NCBI GenBank assembly: GCA_023390415.1
Contig: JAEWCW010000189.1
Coordinates: 1-33,038, forward strand
Direction of reading: 5' to 3'
Source of the DNA: Pseudomonadota bacterium
GTDB taxonomy: Bacteria; Pseudomonadota; Alphaproteobacteria; Sphingomonadales; Sphingomonadaceae
DNA length: 33,038 nt
In this document: piece after piece, positions 7,940 to 15,792 of the stretch
Position numbering within the stretch: the stretch's first letter is position 1
Layout of the letters: each line of letters opens with the position of its first letter
The notes under the pieces: model-generated
The model's input: the letters and a program-made list of their open reading frames with translations, nothing else
The model's database searches: none
Told to the model about the DNA's origin: nothing
Translations under genes and position numbers: made by a program

Positions 7940-9372
7940 CCGCCGTCCTCCCGATCGCCCTTCCGCGCCCCGCTTCGGCCTGGCGCGCGCATCTGATCGC
8001 GCTCGGCGTCGCCACGCTCGCCATCCTCGCGCTCCACGCCGGCGACGCGGCGCATATGGTGGCGAGCTGGTGGACGAGCGCGACCTTCAACCATGTGCTG
8101 CTCATCCCGCCTTTGCTGGGGTCGCTGGTCTGGCAGCGGCGCGACGGGCTTGCCGAGCTGACGCCCACCGCCTGGTGGCCGGGCCTCGGCCTCGTCGCCC
8201 TCGGCGCCATTGCCTCGCTGCTCGGGGAGGCGGGGGAGATCGCGCTCGCCCGACATGCTGGGCTGGTCGTCATGCTCCAAGGGGCGGTGATCGCCTGCCT
8301 CGGCCCAATGGTTGCCCGCGCGCTCGCCTTTCCGCTCGCCTTCGCCTTGTTCCTGATCCCGGCGGGCGAGGAGATCCTGCCCCAGATGCAGACCTTGACC
8401 GCCCGGCTGGCCATGGTCCTGCTCGGCTGGGCGGGCGTTCCGGCCGAGCTCGACGGCATCTTCATCACCACGCCCGCGGGCTGGTTCGAGGTCGCCGAGG
8501 CCTGCGCCGGGATCGTCTTCCTCGTCGCCATGGCCGCTTATGGCGCGCTGGTCGCCAACCTCTGCTTCCGCTCCTGGCGCCGCCGGATCGCGTTCATGGC
8601 GGCGGCTTTGGTCATCCCGATCCTCGCCAATGCCGTCCGCGCCTTCGCGACGATCTGGATCGCCGGGCGGATCGGGGCGGAGCGGGCGACCGGCTTCGAC
8701 CATATCGTCTATGGCTGGATCTTCTTCGCCCTGGTCATCGCCCTGATCTGGTTCGCCGGCCGCCCCTTCTTCGATCGCAAGCCGGGCGATCCCTTCTTCA
8801 ATCCGGCCACGCTCGAAGATGGACGCATCGGATTGCCGCCCGCCTGGATCGCTGCAGCGACGATCGTGCTAGCCGCAGCGCCCGCTCTGTGGGCGGCTCC
8901 GCCGGAACTCGTGCCGGGCCCCGCCAGCCTCCCGGAGGTTTCCGGCTGGCAGCGCAGCCGGGGCTCGGACTGGAGCCCCGCCATCCCGGGCGCGGCCATC
9001 GCGCGCTATGCCGACGAACAGGGCAGGGTGGTCGACGTTGCCGTCGTGCGCCTGCCGCTCGACGACTTGCCGCAGATCGCCCGCGCCGCTGCCGGGCCCG
9101 GCTGGGCCTGGACCGCGGAGGCCGAAGCTCCGTCCGGCGCTCGGGCGGACCGGATCGCCTCGCAGCGCAGGGTGCGCGAGGTTGTCAGCCTCTGGCGGGT
9201 CGGCAATAGCGCCCCGACGAGCGCGGTTGGGATGAAGCTGGCGGTGATGCGAACGAGGCTATTGGGCGGCCGGCCCGAGGCGGCGGTGGCGATGGTCTCG
9301 TCCGAGGACCCGGCGGCGATCCGCGCCTTCCTCGCGGCTGCCGGACCGCTTCTGCCCGCCGGGGGCCGCTGA
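7936..9372 (+). CDS. xrtA: Exosortase A fused to a C-terminal EpsI domain
   Basis: An integral-membrane cysteine protease/transpeptidase that cleaves PEP-CTERM sorting signals. Residues 1-~275 hold about eight hydrophobic helices with the exosortase triad: Cys190 (EACAGIVF), Arg235 (NAVRAF) and His256 (FDHIVYGW). Residues ~310-478 form a periplasmic EpsI/DUF3485-type domain (LPEVSGWQRSRG...AIARYADEQGRVVDVAVV), a fusion commonly seen with type A exosortases. The start is GTG at 7936, in a GTGA overlap with the glycosyltransferase stop. The amidotransferase follows after one base. No PEP-CTERM substrate (C-terminal Pro-Glu-Pro, helix, basic tail) is encoded in the window, so its targets lie elsewhere. 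Confidence 0.93.
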   Translation: MTAVLPIALPRPASAWRAHLIALGVATLAILALHAGDAAHMVASWWTSATFNHVLLIPPLLGSLVWQRRDGLAELTPTAWWPGLGLVALGAIASLLGEAGEIALARHAGLVVMLQGAVIACLGPMVARALAFPLAFALFLIPAGEEILPQMQTLTARLAMVLLGWAGVPAELDGIFITTPAGWFEVAEACAGIVFLVAMAAYGALVANLCFRSWRRRIAFMAAALVIPILANAVRAFATIWIAGRIGAERATGFDHIVYGWIFFALVIALIWFAGRPFFDRKPGDPFFNPATLEDGRIGLPPAWIAAATIVLAAAPALWAAPPELVPGPASLPEVSGWQRSRGSDWSPAIPGAAIARYADEQGRVVDVAVVRLPLDDLPQIARAAAGPGWAWTAEAEAPSGARADRIASQRRVREVVSLWRVGNSAPTSAVGMKLAVMRTRLLGGRPEAAVAMVSSEDPAAIRAFLAAAGPLLPAGGR

Positions 9373-9373
9373 C

Positions 9374-11302
9374 ATGTGCGGCATTGCCGGCCTGTTCCAC
9401 GCCGACGTCCCCAAGCCGATCGATCCGGCGCGGGTCAAGGCGATGGCGGACACGCTCGCCCATCGCGGGCCGGATGGAAGCGGAGTCTGGACTGCGCCAG
9501 GGGTCGGTCTCGGCCATCGCCGCCTTTCGATCATCGATCTCGATACCGGCGCTCAGCCTATGCTGACCCCGGACCGGCGCGTCGCCATCACCTACAATGG
9601 CGAGATCTACAATTTCCTGGAGGTCCGCGCCGAGCTCGAGACCAAGGGCCATGTCTTCGTCACCCGTTCGGATACCGAGGTGATCCTGGCGGCGTGGCGT
9701 CAATGGGGGCCGGCCTGCCTGTCGCGCTTCAACGGCATGTTCGCTTTCGCGCTCTACGATGCCGGAACCGACAGCCTGTTCGTCGCTCGCGACCGGCTCG
9801 GCGTGAAGCCGCTTTTCTATGCCGAGCTTTCCGACGGCGCGTTCATCTTCGCCTCGGAGCTCAAGGGCCTCGCCGCCCATCCGCGCCTCCGCGCCGTGGT
9901 CAGTCCCCAGGCGGTCGAGGATTATCTCGCGCTCGGCTACGTGCCGGACGATGCCTGCATCGTCGAGGGCGTGCGCAAGCTCCCTGCCGGTCATTATCTG
10001 CTGATCCGTCGCGGGCGCGCTGTGCCTGCCCCCATCCAATGGTGGGACGTGGACTTCTCGAATCCCTCGACCCGGCCGCTGAAGGCGCTTGAGGAAGAGC
10101 TGGAGGAGCGGCTGCGCGCAGCGGTGCGCTCCCGCATGGTCGCCGACGTGCCATTGGGCGCCTTCCTCTCCGGCGGGGTCGACAGCTCGGCGGTGGTCGC
10201 CTTCATGGCCGAGGCCAGCCGGAGCGCGGTCGAGACCTGCTCGATCGGCTTCGACCGCGCCGACCATGACGAGAGCGCTTTCGCCCGTCTCGTCGCCGAG
10301 CGCTTCGCGACCAGCCACCGCACGCGCATCGTCGATGCCGAGGATTTCTCGCTGATCGACACGCTCGTCGAGGCATTCGACGAGCCCTTTGCCGACGCCT
10401 CGGCGATCGGCACCTACCGAGTGTCCGAACTCGCGAGAGAGAAGGTCAAGGTCTCGCTCTCGGGCGACGGCGCCGACGAGATCTTCGCCGGTTATCGCCG
10501 CCACGCCTTCTTCTCCGCCGAGGAGAAAGCCCGGCGCCTGCTTCCCGCACCTTTCCGCCACGGTCTCGGGGCGCTCGGCCAGATCTACCCCAAGCTCGAT
10601 TGGGCGCCGCGATTCCTGCGTGCGCGGACGACGTTTCAGGCGCTCGGCCGCGATAGCGGCGAATCCTATGCGGATGCTGTTTCCGCGACTTCATACGAAG
10701 TCAGATCAAGGCTTTATGGAGAAGAGTTCAGGCGACATCTCGGCGGTCACCGCGCCGAACGCCGTTATGTCGAGGCGATGCGCGACGCCCCTGCCGCCGA
10801 TCCGCTCGCCCGCGCCCTCTATGCCGATCTCAAGATCTGGCTGCCGGGCGACATTCTCACCAAGGTTGATCGTGCCTCGATGGCGGTGAGCCTGGAGGCC
10901 CGCGAGCCTCTGCTCGACCACCGCCTCGTCGAGTTCGCCGCCACTCTCCCGCCGTCCGCGCGCCTCTGCCGCGGGCGCGGCAAATATCTGATGAAGCGCG
11001 CGCTGGAGAGCCGGCTGCCGGCCGAAATCCTGCACCGGCGCAAGCAGGGCTTCGTCACCCCGGTCAGCGCCTGGTTCCGAGGGCCGCTTGCGGGCGAGGC
11101 CGAGGCGGTCGCGCACAGCCCGGCCTTTGCAGAGCTCGGCTGGTTCGATCCCGCCGCCATCACCACGATCGCGCGCGACCACAAGGCCGGCCGCGTCGAG
11201 CATGGCCGCCTGCTCTGGCAATTGGTGATGCTCGATCGCTCGCTTCAGCGCCTGTTCGGGCTCGGCGCGCGATCTTCTTCATATCGCGCGGCGACGAAAT
11301 AG
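9374..11302 (+). CDS. XrtA/PEP-CTERM-system amidotransferase (asparagine-synthase-like)
   Basis: A 642-residue class II glutamine amidotransferase. MCGIAGLFH places the N-terminal nucleophile at Cys2 once Met is removed. The glutaminase domain (about residues 1-210) contains RGPDGSGVW, GLGHRRLSIIDL and YNGEIYNF. The synthetase domain has the PP-loop LSGGVDSSAVV and LSGDGADEIFAGYRRH. It probably amidates a sugar acid or other acidic group of the locus polymer; the substrate is unknown. Start is one base after the xrtA stop. Two oddities: bases about 10672-10738 use rare codons (TCA, AGA, AGG, GGA), and the last 58 bases overlap the end of truA on the other strand. Confidence 0.92.
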   Translation: MCGIAGLFHADVPKPIDPARVKAMADTLAHRGPDGSGVWTAPGVGLGHRRLSIIDLDTGAQPMLTPDRRVAITYNGEIYNFLEVRAELETKGHVFVTRSDTEVILAAWRQWGPACLSRFNGMFAFALYDAGTDSLFVARDRLGVKPLFYAELSDGAFIFASELKGLAAHPRLRAVVSPQAVEDYLALGYVPDDACIVEGVRKLPAGHYLLIRRGRAVPAPIQWWDVDFSNPSTRPLKALEEELEERLRAAVRSRMVADVPLGAFLSGGVDSSAVVAFMAEASRSAVETCSIGFDRADHDESAFARLVAERFATSHRTRIVDAEDFSLIDTLVEAFDEPFADASAIGTYRVSELAREKVKVSLSGDGADEIFAGYRRHAFFSAEEKARRLLPAPFRHGLGALGQIYPKLDWAPRFLRARTTFQALGRDSGESYADAVSATSYEVRSRLYGEEFRRHLGGHRAERRYVEAMRDAPAADPLARALYADLKIWLPGDILTKVDRASMAVSLEAREPLLDHRLVEFAATLPPSARLCRGRGKYLMKRALESRLPAEILHRRKQGFVTPVSAWFRGPLAGEAEAVAHSPAFAELGWFDPAAITTIARDHKAGRVEHGRLLWQLVMLDRSLQRLFGLGARSSSYRAATK

Positions 11303-12015
11303 AGGCCGTCCGGCGGCGCGTTGAAACCCAGCGCGGCGCGGTCCTTCGCCTCGAGCGCGGCCTCGAGATCCCGCCGGGTCCACTTACCGCGCCCGACCAG
11401 CTCGAGGCAGCCGACCATCGAGCGCACCTGATGGTGGAGGAAGGAGCGCGCCGCCGCCGCGATCTCGATGCGGTCTCCCTCACGCCGCACGCTGAGACGG
11501 TCGAGCGTCTTAAGCGGGCTCGCCGACTGGCACTGGGCCGAGCGGAAGGTGGTGAAGTCGTGGCGTCCGACAAGCGCCTGAGCGGCCTCGTCCATCGCTT
11601 CGGCGTTGAGCGGGATCGCGACTCGCCAGGCCCGGCCCGCCTCGAGTGTCAGCGGCGCCCGGCGGTTGACGATGACGTAGAGATATTCGCGGCCGATGCA
11701 GCTGAAGCGGGCGTGCCAGTCGTCGTCCACTACCTCGGCCTCGAGGATCGCCACCGGCCAGGGGCGGAGCTTAGCGTTGAGGCCGTCGCGAAGGCGGAAG
11801 GGCGTGATCGGTCGCGCGATATCGACGTGCGCCGCCATGGCGAGGCCGTGGACCCCGGCATCGGTACGGCCGGCTGCGTGGAGCACGGCTTCCTCGCCCG
11901 TAATGGCATAGACCGCCTCCTCGATCGCCTGCTGGACCGAGGGGCCGTGTACTTGGCGCTGCCAGCCCATGAACGGCCGCCCGTCAAACTCCACGGTCAG
12001 GCGGAAACGGGTCAC
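11245..12015 (-). CDS. truA: tRNA pseudouridine(38-40) synthase TruA
   Basis: TruA isomerises uridines 38-40 in the anticodon stem-loop of tRNAs. The 256-residue protein has the normal length for the family and carries the catalytic motif AGRTDAGVHG with Asp52. The N-terminal VEFDGRPFMGWQRQ and the C-terminal FLHHQVRSMVGCL and APPDGLYFVAARY are also typical. It starts in an ATGA overlap with fmt (12012-12015), so the two are a - strand operon. Its last ~13 codons (after FVAARY) run 58 bases into the convergent amidotransferase gene. Confidence 0.96.
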   Translation of the reverse strand: MTRFRLTVEFDGRPFMGWQRQVHGPSVQQAIEEAVYAITGEEAVLHAAGRTDAGVHGLAMAAHVDIARPITPFRLRDGLNAKLRPWPVAILEAEVVDDDWHARFSCIGREYLYVIVNRRAPLTLEAGRAWRVAIPLNAEAMDEAAQALVGRHDFTTFRSAQCQSASPLKTLDRLSVRREGDRIEIAAAARSFLHHQVRSMVGCLELVGRGKWTRRDLEAALEAKDRAALGFNAPPDGLYFVAARYEEDRAPSPNRR

Positions 12016-12914
12016 CGGAGCTTGGTCCCCGGCGCGATCGCGAAGCCGCGCAGAAGCTCAACTGACGTCATGACGCCGCGTCCGGCCCTCTGGACGAGGA
12101 TGGGGACGATCGATCCCTGCCCGCAGGCGATGGTGAGCCGGTCGTCGAGCACCGCCCCGGGCTCGCCCTCCGCTTCGCCGATATCGGCGGCATGGACTTT
12201 GACCCGCTCCCCCTCATGCTCGAAGAAGGCGCCCGGCATCGGATTGAACGCCCGAACCTGCCGCTCCACCGCCTCCGCGGGCAGCGCGAAATCGAGCCGC
12301 GCCTCGGCCTTGCCGATCTTCGGCGCGAGCGTGACGCCTTCTTCGGGCTGTGGCGCTGCAGGGACGGGTAGGCGGGCGAGCGTCTCGACCATCATCTTCG
12401 CGCCCATTTCGGCAAGCTCTTCCGTGAGTTGGCCCGCAGTCTTGCGATCGGTTCCAGTCTCGTGGGCGAGCAGCATCGGCCCGGTATCAAGCCCCTGTTC
12501 CATCTGCATGATGGTAACGCCGGTCCTCTCGTCGCCGGCGAGGATCGCCCGCTGGATCGGCGCCGCGCCGCGCCACCGCGGAAGCAGCGAGGCGTGGACG
12601 TTGAGGCAGCCGAGCCTCGGCGCCTCGAGGATCGGCTTGGGGAGGATCAGTCCGTAGGCGGCGACCACCGCCGCATCGAGCTCGAGCGCGGCGAAGGCCG
12701 CCTGCGCCTCCGCGTCGCGGAGAGTGAGCGGCGAGCGCATTTCCAGCCCCGCCGCCTCGGCGCGGAGCTGGACCGGGGAGGGGCGGGGCGCCTTGCCTCG
12801 GCCGGCCGGGCGCGGCGGCTGGGTATAGACCGCAGCGACCTCGTGGCCCGCCGCGATCAGGGCGTCGAGCGTCGGCACCGCGAATTCGGGCGTCCCCATG
12901 AAGGCTATGCGCAT
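12012..12914 (-). CDS. fmt: Methionyl-tRNA formyltransferase
   Basis: Fmt formylates initiator Met-tRNA from 10-formyl-tetrahydrofolate. The 300-residue protein begins MRIAFMGTPEFAVPTLDAL and has the catalytic/folate signature NVHASLLPRWRGAAPIQRA and the Asp-containing GDERTGVTIMQMEQGLDTGPM. The C-terminal OB-like domain (VRAFNPMPGAFFEHEGERVKV) completes it. It is the first gene of fmt-truA and diverges from recR across 64 bases. No ribosome binding site is visible before the ATG, and a possible -35/-10 pair ends about seven bases upstream, so the message may be leaderless. The deformylase gene def lies nearby on the + strand, but not in one operon with fmt as in many bacteria. Confidence 0.97.
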   Translation of the reverse strand: MRIAFMGTPEFAVPTLDALIAAGHEVAAVYTQPPRPAGRGKAPRPSPVQLRAEAAGLEMRSPLTLRDAEAQAAFAALELDAAVVAAYGLILPKPILEAPRLGCLNVHASLLPRWRGAAPIQRAILAGDERTGVTIMQMEQGLDTGPMLLAHETGTDRKTAGQLTEELAEMGAKMMVETLARLPVPAAPQPEEGVTLAPKIGKAEARLDFALPAEAVERQVRAFNPMPGAFFEHEGERVKVHAADIGEAEGEPGAVLDDRLTIACGQGSIVPILVQRAGRGVMTSVELLRGFAIAPGTKLR

Positions 12915-12921
12915 GCGCCCT

Positions 12922-12949
12922 GCTGTAGCCGCGCGAGGCGGCTTGGCAA
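12922..12949 (-). promoter_or_regulatory. Candidate fmt promoter
   Basis: On the - strand TTGCCA (12949-12944) is followed after 16 bases by TACAGC (12927-12922). The expected transcription start would fall at or next to the fmt ATG (12914). The -35 overlaps that of the candidate recR promoter on the other strand. The -10 match is weak (three of six). Confidence 0.3.
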
Positions 12950-12972
12950 GCGGCGCCTGCTGGCCCTACCTA
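12943..12972 (+). promoter_or_regulatory. Candidate recR promoter
   Basis: TTGGCA (12943-12948) and TACCTA (12967-12972) are 18 bases apart on the + strand. Initiation about seven bases after the -10 would begin at the recR ATG (12979). No ribosome binding site precedes that ATG, which fits a leaderless message. The -10 is poor, so this is tentative. Confidence 0.3.
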
Positions 12973-12978
12973 GCTGGC

Positions 12979-13575
12979 ATGGCCTCTCCCGAGATCGACG
13001 CCCTTTCGCAAGCGCTCTCGCGCCTTCCCGGGCTTGGCCCGCGATCGGCGAGGCGCGCCGTTCTGCATCTGATGAAGAAGCGCGAGACGGCTTTGATGCC
13101 GCTTCTGCGGGCGCTCGAAACGGTGGCGGAGAAGCTCTCGACCTGCAGCGTCTGCGGCAATGTCGACACGGTCGATCCCTGCGCGATCTGCGCCGATCCC
13201 CGCCGCGACCCGCGCATGCTGTGCGTGGTGGAGGAGGTTTCGGACCTTTGGGCGCTCGATCGCTCGCGGCTGTTTCCGGGGAAATATCATGTGCTTGGCG
13301 GCCGTCTTTCCGCGCTCGAAGGAGTCCGGCCCGAGGACCTCGGAATCGACCGGCTGGTCTCGCGTGTCGCCGCCGGAGGGGTCGACGAGGTCGTCCTGGC
13401 GATGAATGCGACGCTTGAGGGCCAGACCACCGCTCATTATCTCGCCGAGCGGCTCGAACGCTTTCCGGTGCGTCTCACCCAGCTCGCCCACGGGCTCCCT
13501 GTCGGCGGCGAGCTTGACTATCTCGACGAAGGCACGCTCGCCCAGGCTTTGCGGGCGCGGCGGCCGGTGAGCTGA
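12979..13575 (+). CDS. recR: Recombination mediator protein RecR
   Basis: RecR acts with RecF and RecO to load RecA on gapped DNA. The 198-residue length from the ATG at 12979 is exactly typical; the frame is open upstream but that part has no RecR similarity and overlaps fmt on the other strand. Motifs: helix-hairpin-helix SRLPGLGPRSARRAVLHL, a four-cysteine zinc finger (CSVCGNVDTVDPCAIC), a Toprim domain opening LCVVEEVSDLWALDR, and the C-terminal LTQLAHGLPVGGELDYLDEGT. No Shine-Dalgarno sequence lies before the start. def follows 51 bases downstream on the same strand. Confidence 0.97.
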   Translation: MASPEIDALSQALSRLPGLGPRSARRAVLHLMKKRETALMPLLRALETVAEKLSTCSVCGNVDTVDPCAICADPRRDPRMLCVVEEVSDLWALDRSRLFPGKYHVLGGRLSALEGVRPEDLGIDRLVSRVAAGGVDEVVLAMNATLEGQTTAHYLAERLERFPVRLTQLAHGLPVGGELDYLDEGTLAQALRARRPVS

Positions 13576-13591
13576 GCGGTGCCCGTTTTCC

Positions 13592-13620
13592 TTGAATTTG
13601 CGCCGCAAAATCACTAATTC
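13592..13620 (+). promoter_or_regulatory. Candidate def promoter giving a leaderless message
   Basis: TTGAAT (13592-13597), a 17-base spacer and TAATTC (13615-13620) lie directly before def. The -10 ends six bases before the def ATG and no ribosome binding site is visible. The spacer holds a small inverted repeat, TTTGC-GCC-GCAAA (13597-13609). The -10 match is weak. Confidence 0.4.
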
Positions 13621-13626
13621 GCGCGC

Positions 13627-14166
13627 ATGGCCATTCTTCCCATCGTCGAGGTTCCGGACCCGCGCCTTCGCCAGATTTCCACGCCCGTGGAGACGGTGGA
13701 CGACGGCGTGCGCAAGCTCGTCTCGGACATGTTCGAGACCATGTACGCAGCGCCGGGCATCGGCCTCGCCGCGATCCAGGTCGGCGTTCCGAAGCGCATC
13801 CTCGTCATCGACCTTCAGGAGCCGGAGGAGGAAGGCGGCGAGGCGGTCAAGAAGCCGCTCGTCTTCATCAACCCGGAGATCCTCGATCATTCGGACCGCG
13901 ACGTGCCCTATAGCGAGGGCTGCCTGTCGATCCCGGATCAATATGCCGAGGTCGATCGCCCGGACCTGATCCGCGCCCGCTGGCTCGACGAGAAGGGCGT
14001 CCAACACGAGGAGGAGATTGACGGGCTGCTCGCGGTCTGCCTCCAGCACGAGATGGACCATCTCAACGGAATCCTGTTCATCGACCACCTCTCGCGCCTG
14101 AAGCGCGACATGGTGCTCAAGAAGCTCGCCAAGCAGCGCAAGGAACTGGCGAAAAGGGCGGCCTGA
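13627..14166 (+). CDS. def: Peptide deformylase
   Basis: Def removes the N-formyl group from nascent proteins. The 179-residue protein has all three metal-site motifs: GIGLAAIQVG, EGCLSIP (metal-binding Cys) and QHEMDHLNG (two metal-binding His and the catalytic Glu). The N-terminus MAILPIVEVPDPRLRQ is typical. It is preceded by an AT-richer 51-base gap after recR with a candidate promoter and no ribosome binding site. It is followed by the 114-base palindromic repeat. Functionally it undoes the work of fmt, encoded about 0.7 kb away on the opposite strand. Confidence 0.97.
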   Translation: MAILPIVEVPDPRLRQISTPVETVDDGVRKLVSDMFETMYAAPGIGLAAIQVGVPKRILVIDLQEPEEEGGEAVKKPLVFINPEILDHSDRDVPYSEGCLSIPDQYAEVDRPDLIRARWLDEKGVQHEEEIDGLLAVCLQHEMDHLNGILFIDHLSRLKRDMVLKKLAKQRKELAKRAA

Positions 14167-14174
14167 GCGAGACC

Positions 14175-14288
14175 GTTATCCCAGCGAAGGCTGGGATCTC
14201 GGCGGGGGTAGGCGGGGAGCCTATGCCGGGCGCCCTGCAAACATAGGTCGACTTCTTGTCCTGAGATCCCGGCCTCCGCTGGGATGAC
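14175..14288. repeat. 114-bp palindromic intergenic repeat (REP/MITE-like)
   Basis: The ends are 26-base inverted repeats, 14175-14200 and 14263-14288, with about three mismatches. Each end is itself palindromic: the left arm contains ATCCCAGC-GAAG-GCTGGGAT. The centre holds another pair, CCTATG (14220-14225) and CATAGG (14242-14247), so the whole element can fold as one long cruciform. Spurious translation of the region gives the VIPAEAGI peptide that marks this dispersed GTCATCCCAGC-type repeat in many proteobacteria. It carries no gene. It could act as a transcript end or 3' stabiliser for def, or be a non-autonomous element. Confidence 0.8.
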
Positions 14289-14347
14289 GGACTTGCTCGT
14301 GGGTCCACCCCGCGCCAGCTTATCCACATCTCTCTGCCGCGCGCCGC

Positions 14348-14376
14348 TTGAGCGTCACGCCCCGACGCGCTAGGTT
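14348..14376 (+). promoter_or_regulatory. Candidate rmuC promoter
   Basis: TTGAGC (14348-14353), a 17-base spacer and TAGGTT (14371-14376) lie 29 bases before the rmuC ATG. The spacer region includes the inverted pair GCGTC/GACGC. A ribosome binding site, GAGGGAAG, sits just before the ATG at 14406. The rest of 14289-14347 shows nothing further. Confidence 0.4.
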
Positions 14377-14405
14377 CCCTCTTCGTTCCGCTTGAGGGAA
14401 GCCGC

Positions 14406-15791
14406 ATGGAACCGGTCGTCGCCATCATTCTGGTCATCGTCGCCTTGGTGGCGGGGCTGGTCGTCGGCTGGGTCGGTGCCGGCCGCCACGCCGCGCCGCT
14501 TCGCACGGAGTGCGAGAGCCTCCGAGCCCGCTGCGGCGACGCCGAGAAGGCCCATGCCGCGGCCGACGAGCGCGCCAAGGCGGCCGAGCTTCTCCGGATG
14601 ACCCTCAGCGAAGTCACCGCCGAGCGCGACTCCGCGCATCGCCAACTCGCCGAGATGCAGGCCGACGCGCGCAATTTCGAGGCGCGGATGAAGGAGCTGA
14701 TGGAGGCCAAGGAGGCGCTCACCGCCCAGTTCCACGAGGTCGGCGCGAAGCTGCTTTCTGAGGCCCAGAAGCAGTTCCTCGAGCGCGCCGACGCCCGCTT
14801 CACCCAGGCGAGCGAGAAGAGCGAGGCGCAGCTGAAGACCCTGCTCCAGCCGGTCGAGACGACGCTCAAGCGCTACGAGGAGAATCTGCAGCGCGTCGAG
14901 AAGGACCGCGAGGGCAGCTATGGCGAGCTCAAGGCGGCGGTCGAGCTGGTCCGCGCGGGGCAGAGCCAGGTTCGCGACGAAACCGCCCGCCTGGTCAGCG
15001 CGCTCCGCCACAGCCCAAAGGCACGCGGCCGCTGGGGCGAGCAGAGCCTGCGCAACGTGCTCGAACAGGCCGGGCTCTCGCCCTTCGCCGATTTCCAGTC
15101 CGAGGTTTCGGTGGATACCGACGACGGACGCCTGCGTCCCGACGTGATCGTTAGCCTCCCTGGCGGGCGGAAGCTGATCATCGACGCCAAATGCTCATTG
15201 AACGCTTTCCTCGACGCGTCGGACGAGGTCGACGAGACCTCCCGCGCCGCCCATCTCAAGGCCCACGCCCAGTCGATCCGCAACCACGCCATGCAATTGG
15301 GCGGCAAGAATTACTGGGACCGGTTCGGCGACGCCGCCGACTATGTCGTCATGTACATACCCGGCGAGCATTTCCTCACTGCTGCGCTCGAGCAGGATGA
15401 CGGCCTCTGGGAATGGGCGTTCGAGCGCCGCGTCCTACTCGCCACGCCGACCAACCTCGTCGCGATCGCCCGCACCGTCGCCAGCGTCTGGCGCCAGGAG
15501 CGACTGGCGGAAGAGGCGGCGGAGATCGCCCGCCTCGGCAAGGAGCTCCACGCGCGGCTCGCGACGATGGGCGGTCACGTCACGAAGCTCGGTCGCAACC
15601 TCGAGCTCGCGACCGGCGCCTACAATGCCATGGTCGGAAGCCTCGAAAGCCAGGTGATGACCCAGGCCAAGCGCTTCGAAACCCTCGAAGTCTCCGGCGG
15701 CGCCAAGGCGATCGAGCCGCTTCCCATGGTCGAAAACGCGCCGCGCCCGCTGACGAAGCTCAGCTCCGACACCGCCGAAGCGGCCGAGTAG
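14406..15791 (+). CDS. rmuC: DNA recombination protein RmuC
   Basis: A 461-residue membrane-anchored RmuC. An N-terminal helix (VVAIILVIVALVAGLVVGWV) is followed by a long coiled coil (residues ~30-190) and the nuclease-like RmuC domain, recognised by RGRWGEQSLRNVLEQAGL, RPDVIVSLPGGRKLIIDAKCSLNAF and VVMYIPGEHFLTAAL. RmuC limits inversions between short inverted repeats in E. coli; its exact reaction is not settled. The length is slightly below E. coli RmuC. The stop is one base from the end of the convergent next gene, with no terminator between them. Confidence 0.95.
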   Translation: MEPVVAIILVIVALVAGLVVGWVGAGRHAAPLRTECESLRARCGDAEKAHAAADERAKAAELLRMTLSEVTAERDSAHRQLAEMQADARNFEARMKELMEAKEALTAQFHEVGAKLLSEAQKQFLERADARFTQASEKSEAQLKTLLQPVETTLKRYEENLQRVEKDREGSYGELKAAVELVRAGQSQVRDETARLVSALRHSPKARGRWGEQSLRNVLEQAGLSPFADFQSEVSVDTDDGRLRPDVIVSLPGGRKLIIDAKCSLNAFLDASDEVDETSRAAHLKAHAQSIRNHAMQLGGKNYWDRFGDAADYVVMYIPGEHFLTAALEQDDGLWEWAFERRVLLATPTNLVAIARTVASVWRQERLAEEAAEIARLGKELHARLATMGGHVTKLGRNLELATGAYNAMVGSLESQVMTQAKRFETLEVSGGAKAIEPLPMVENAPRPLTKLSSDTAEAAE

Positions 15792-15792
15792 C

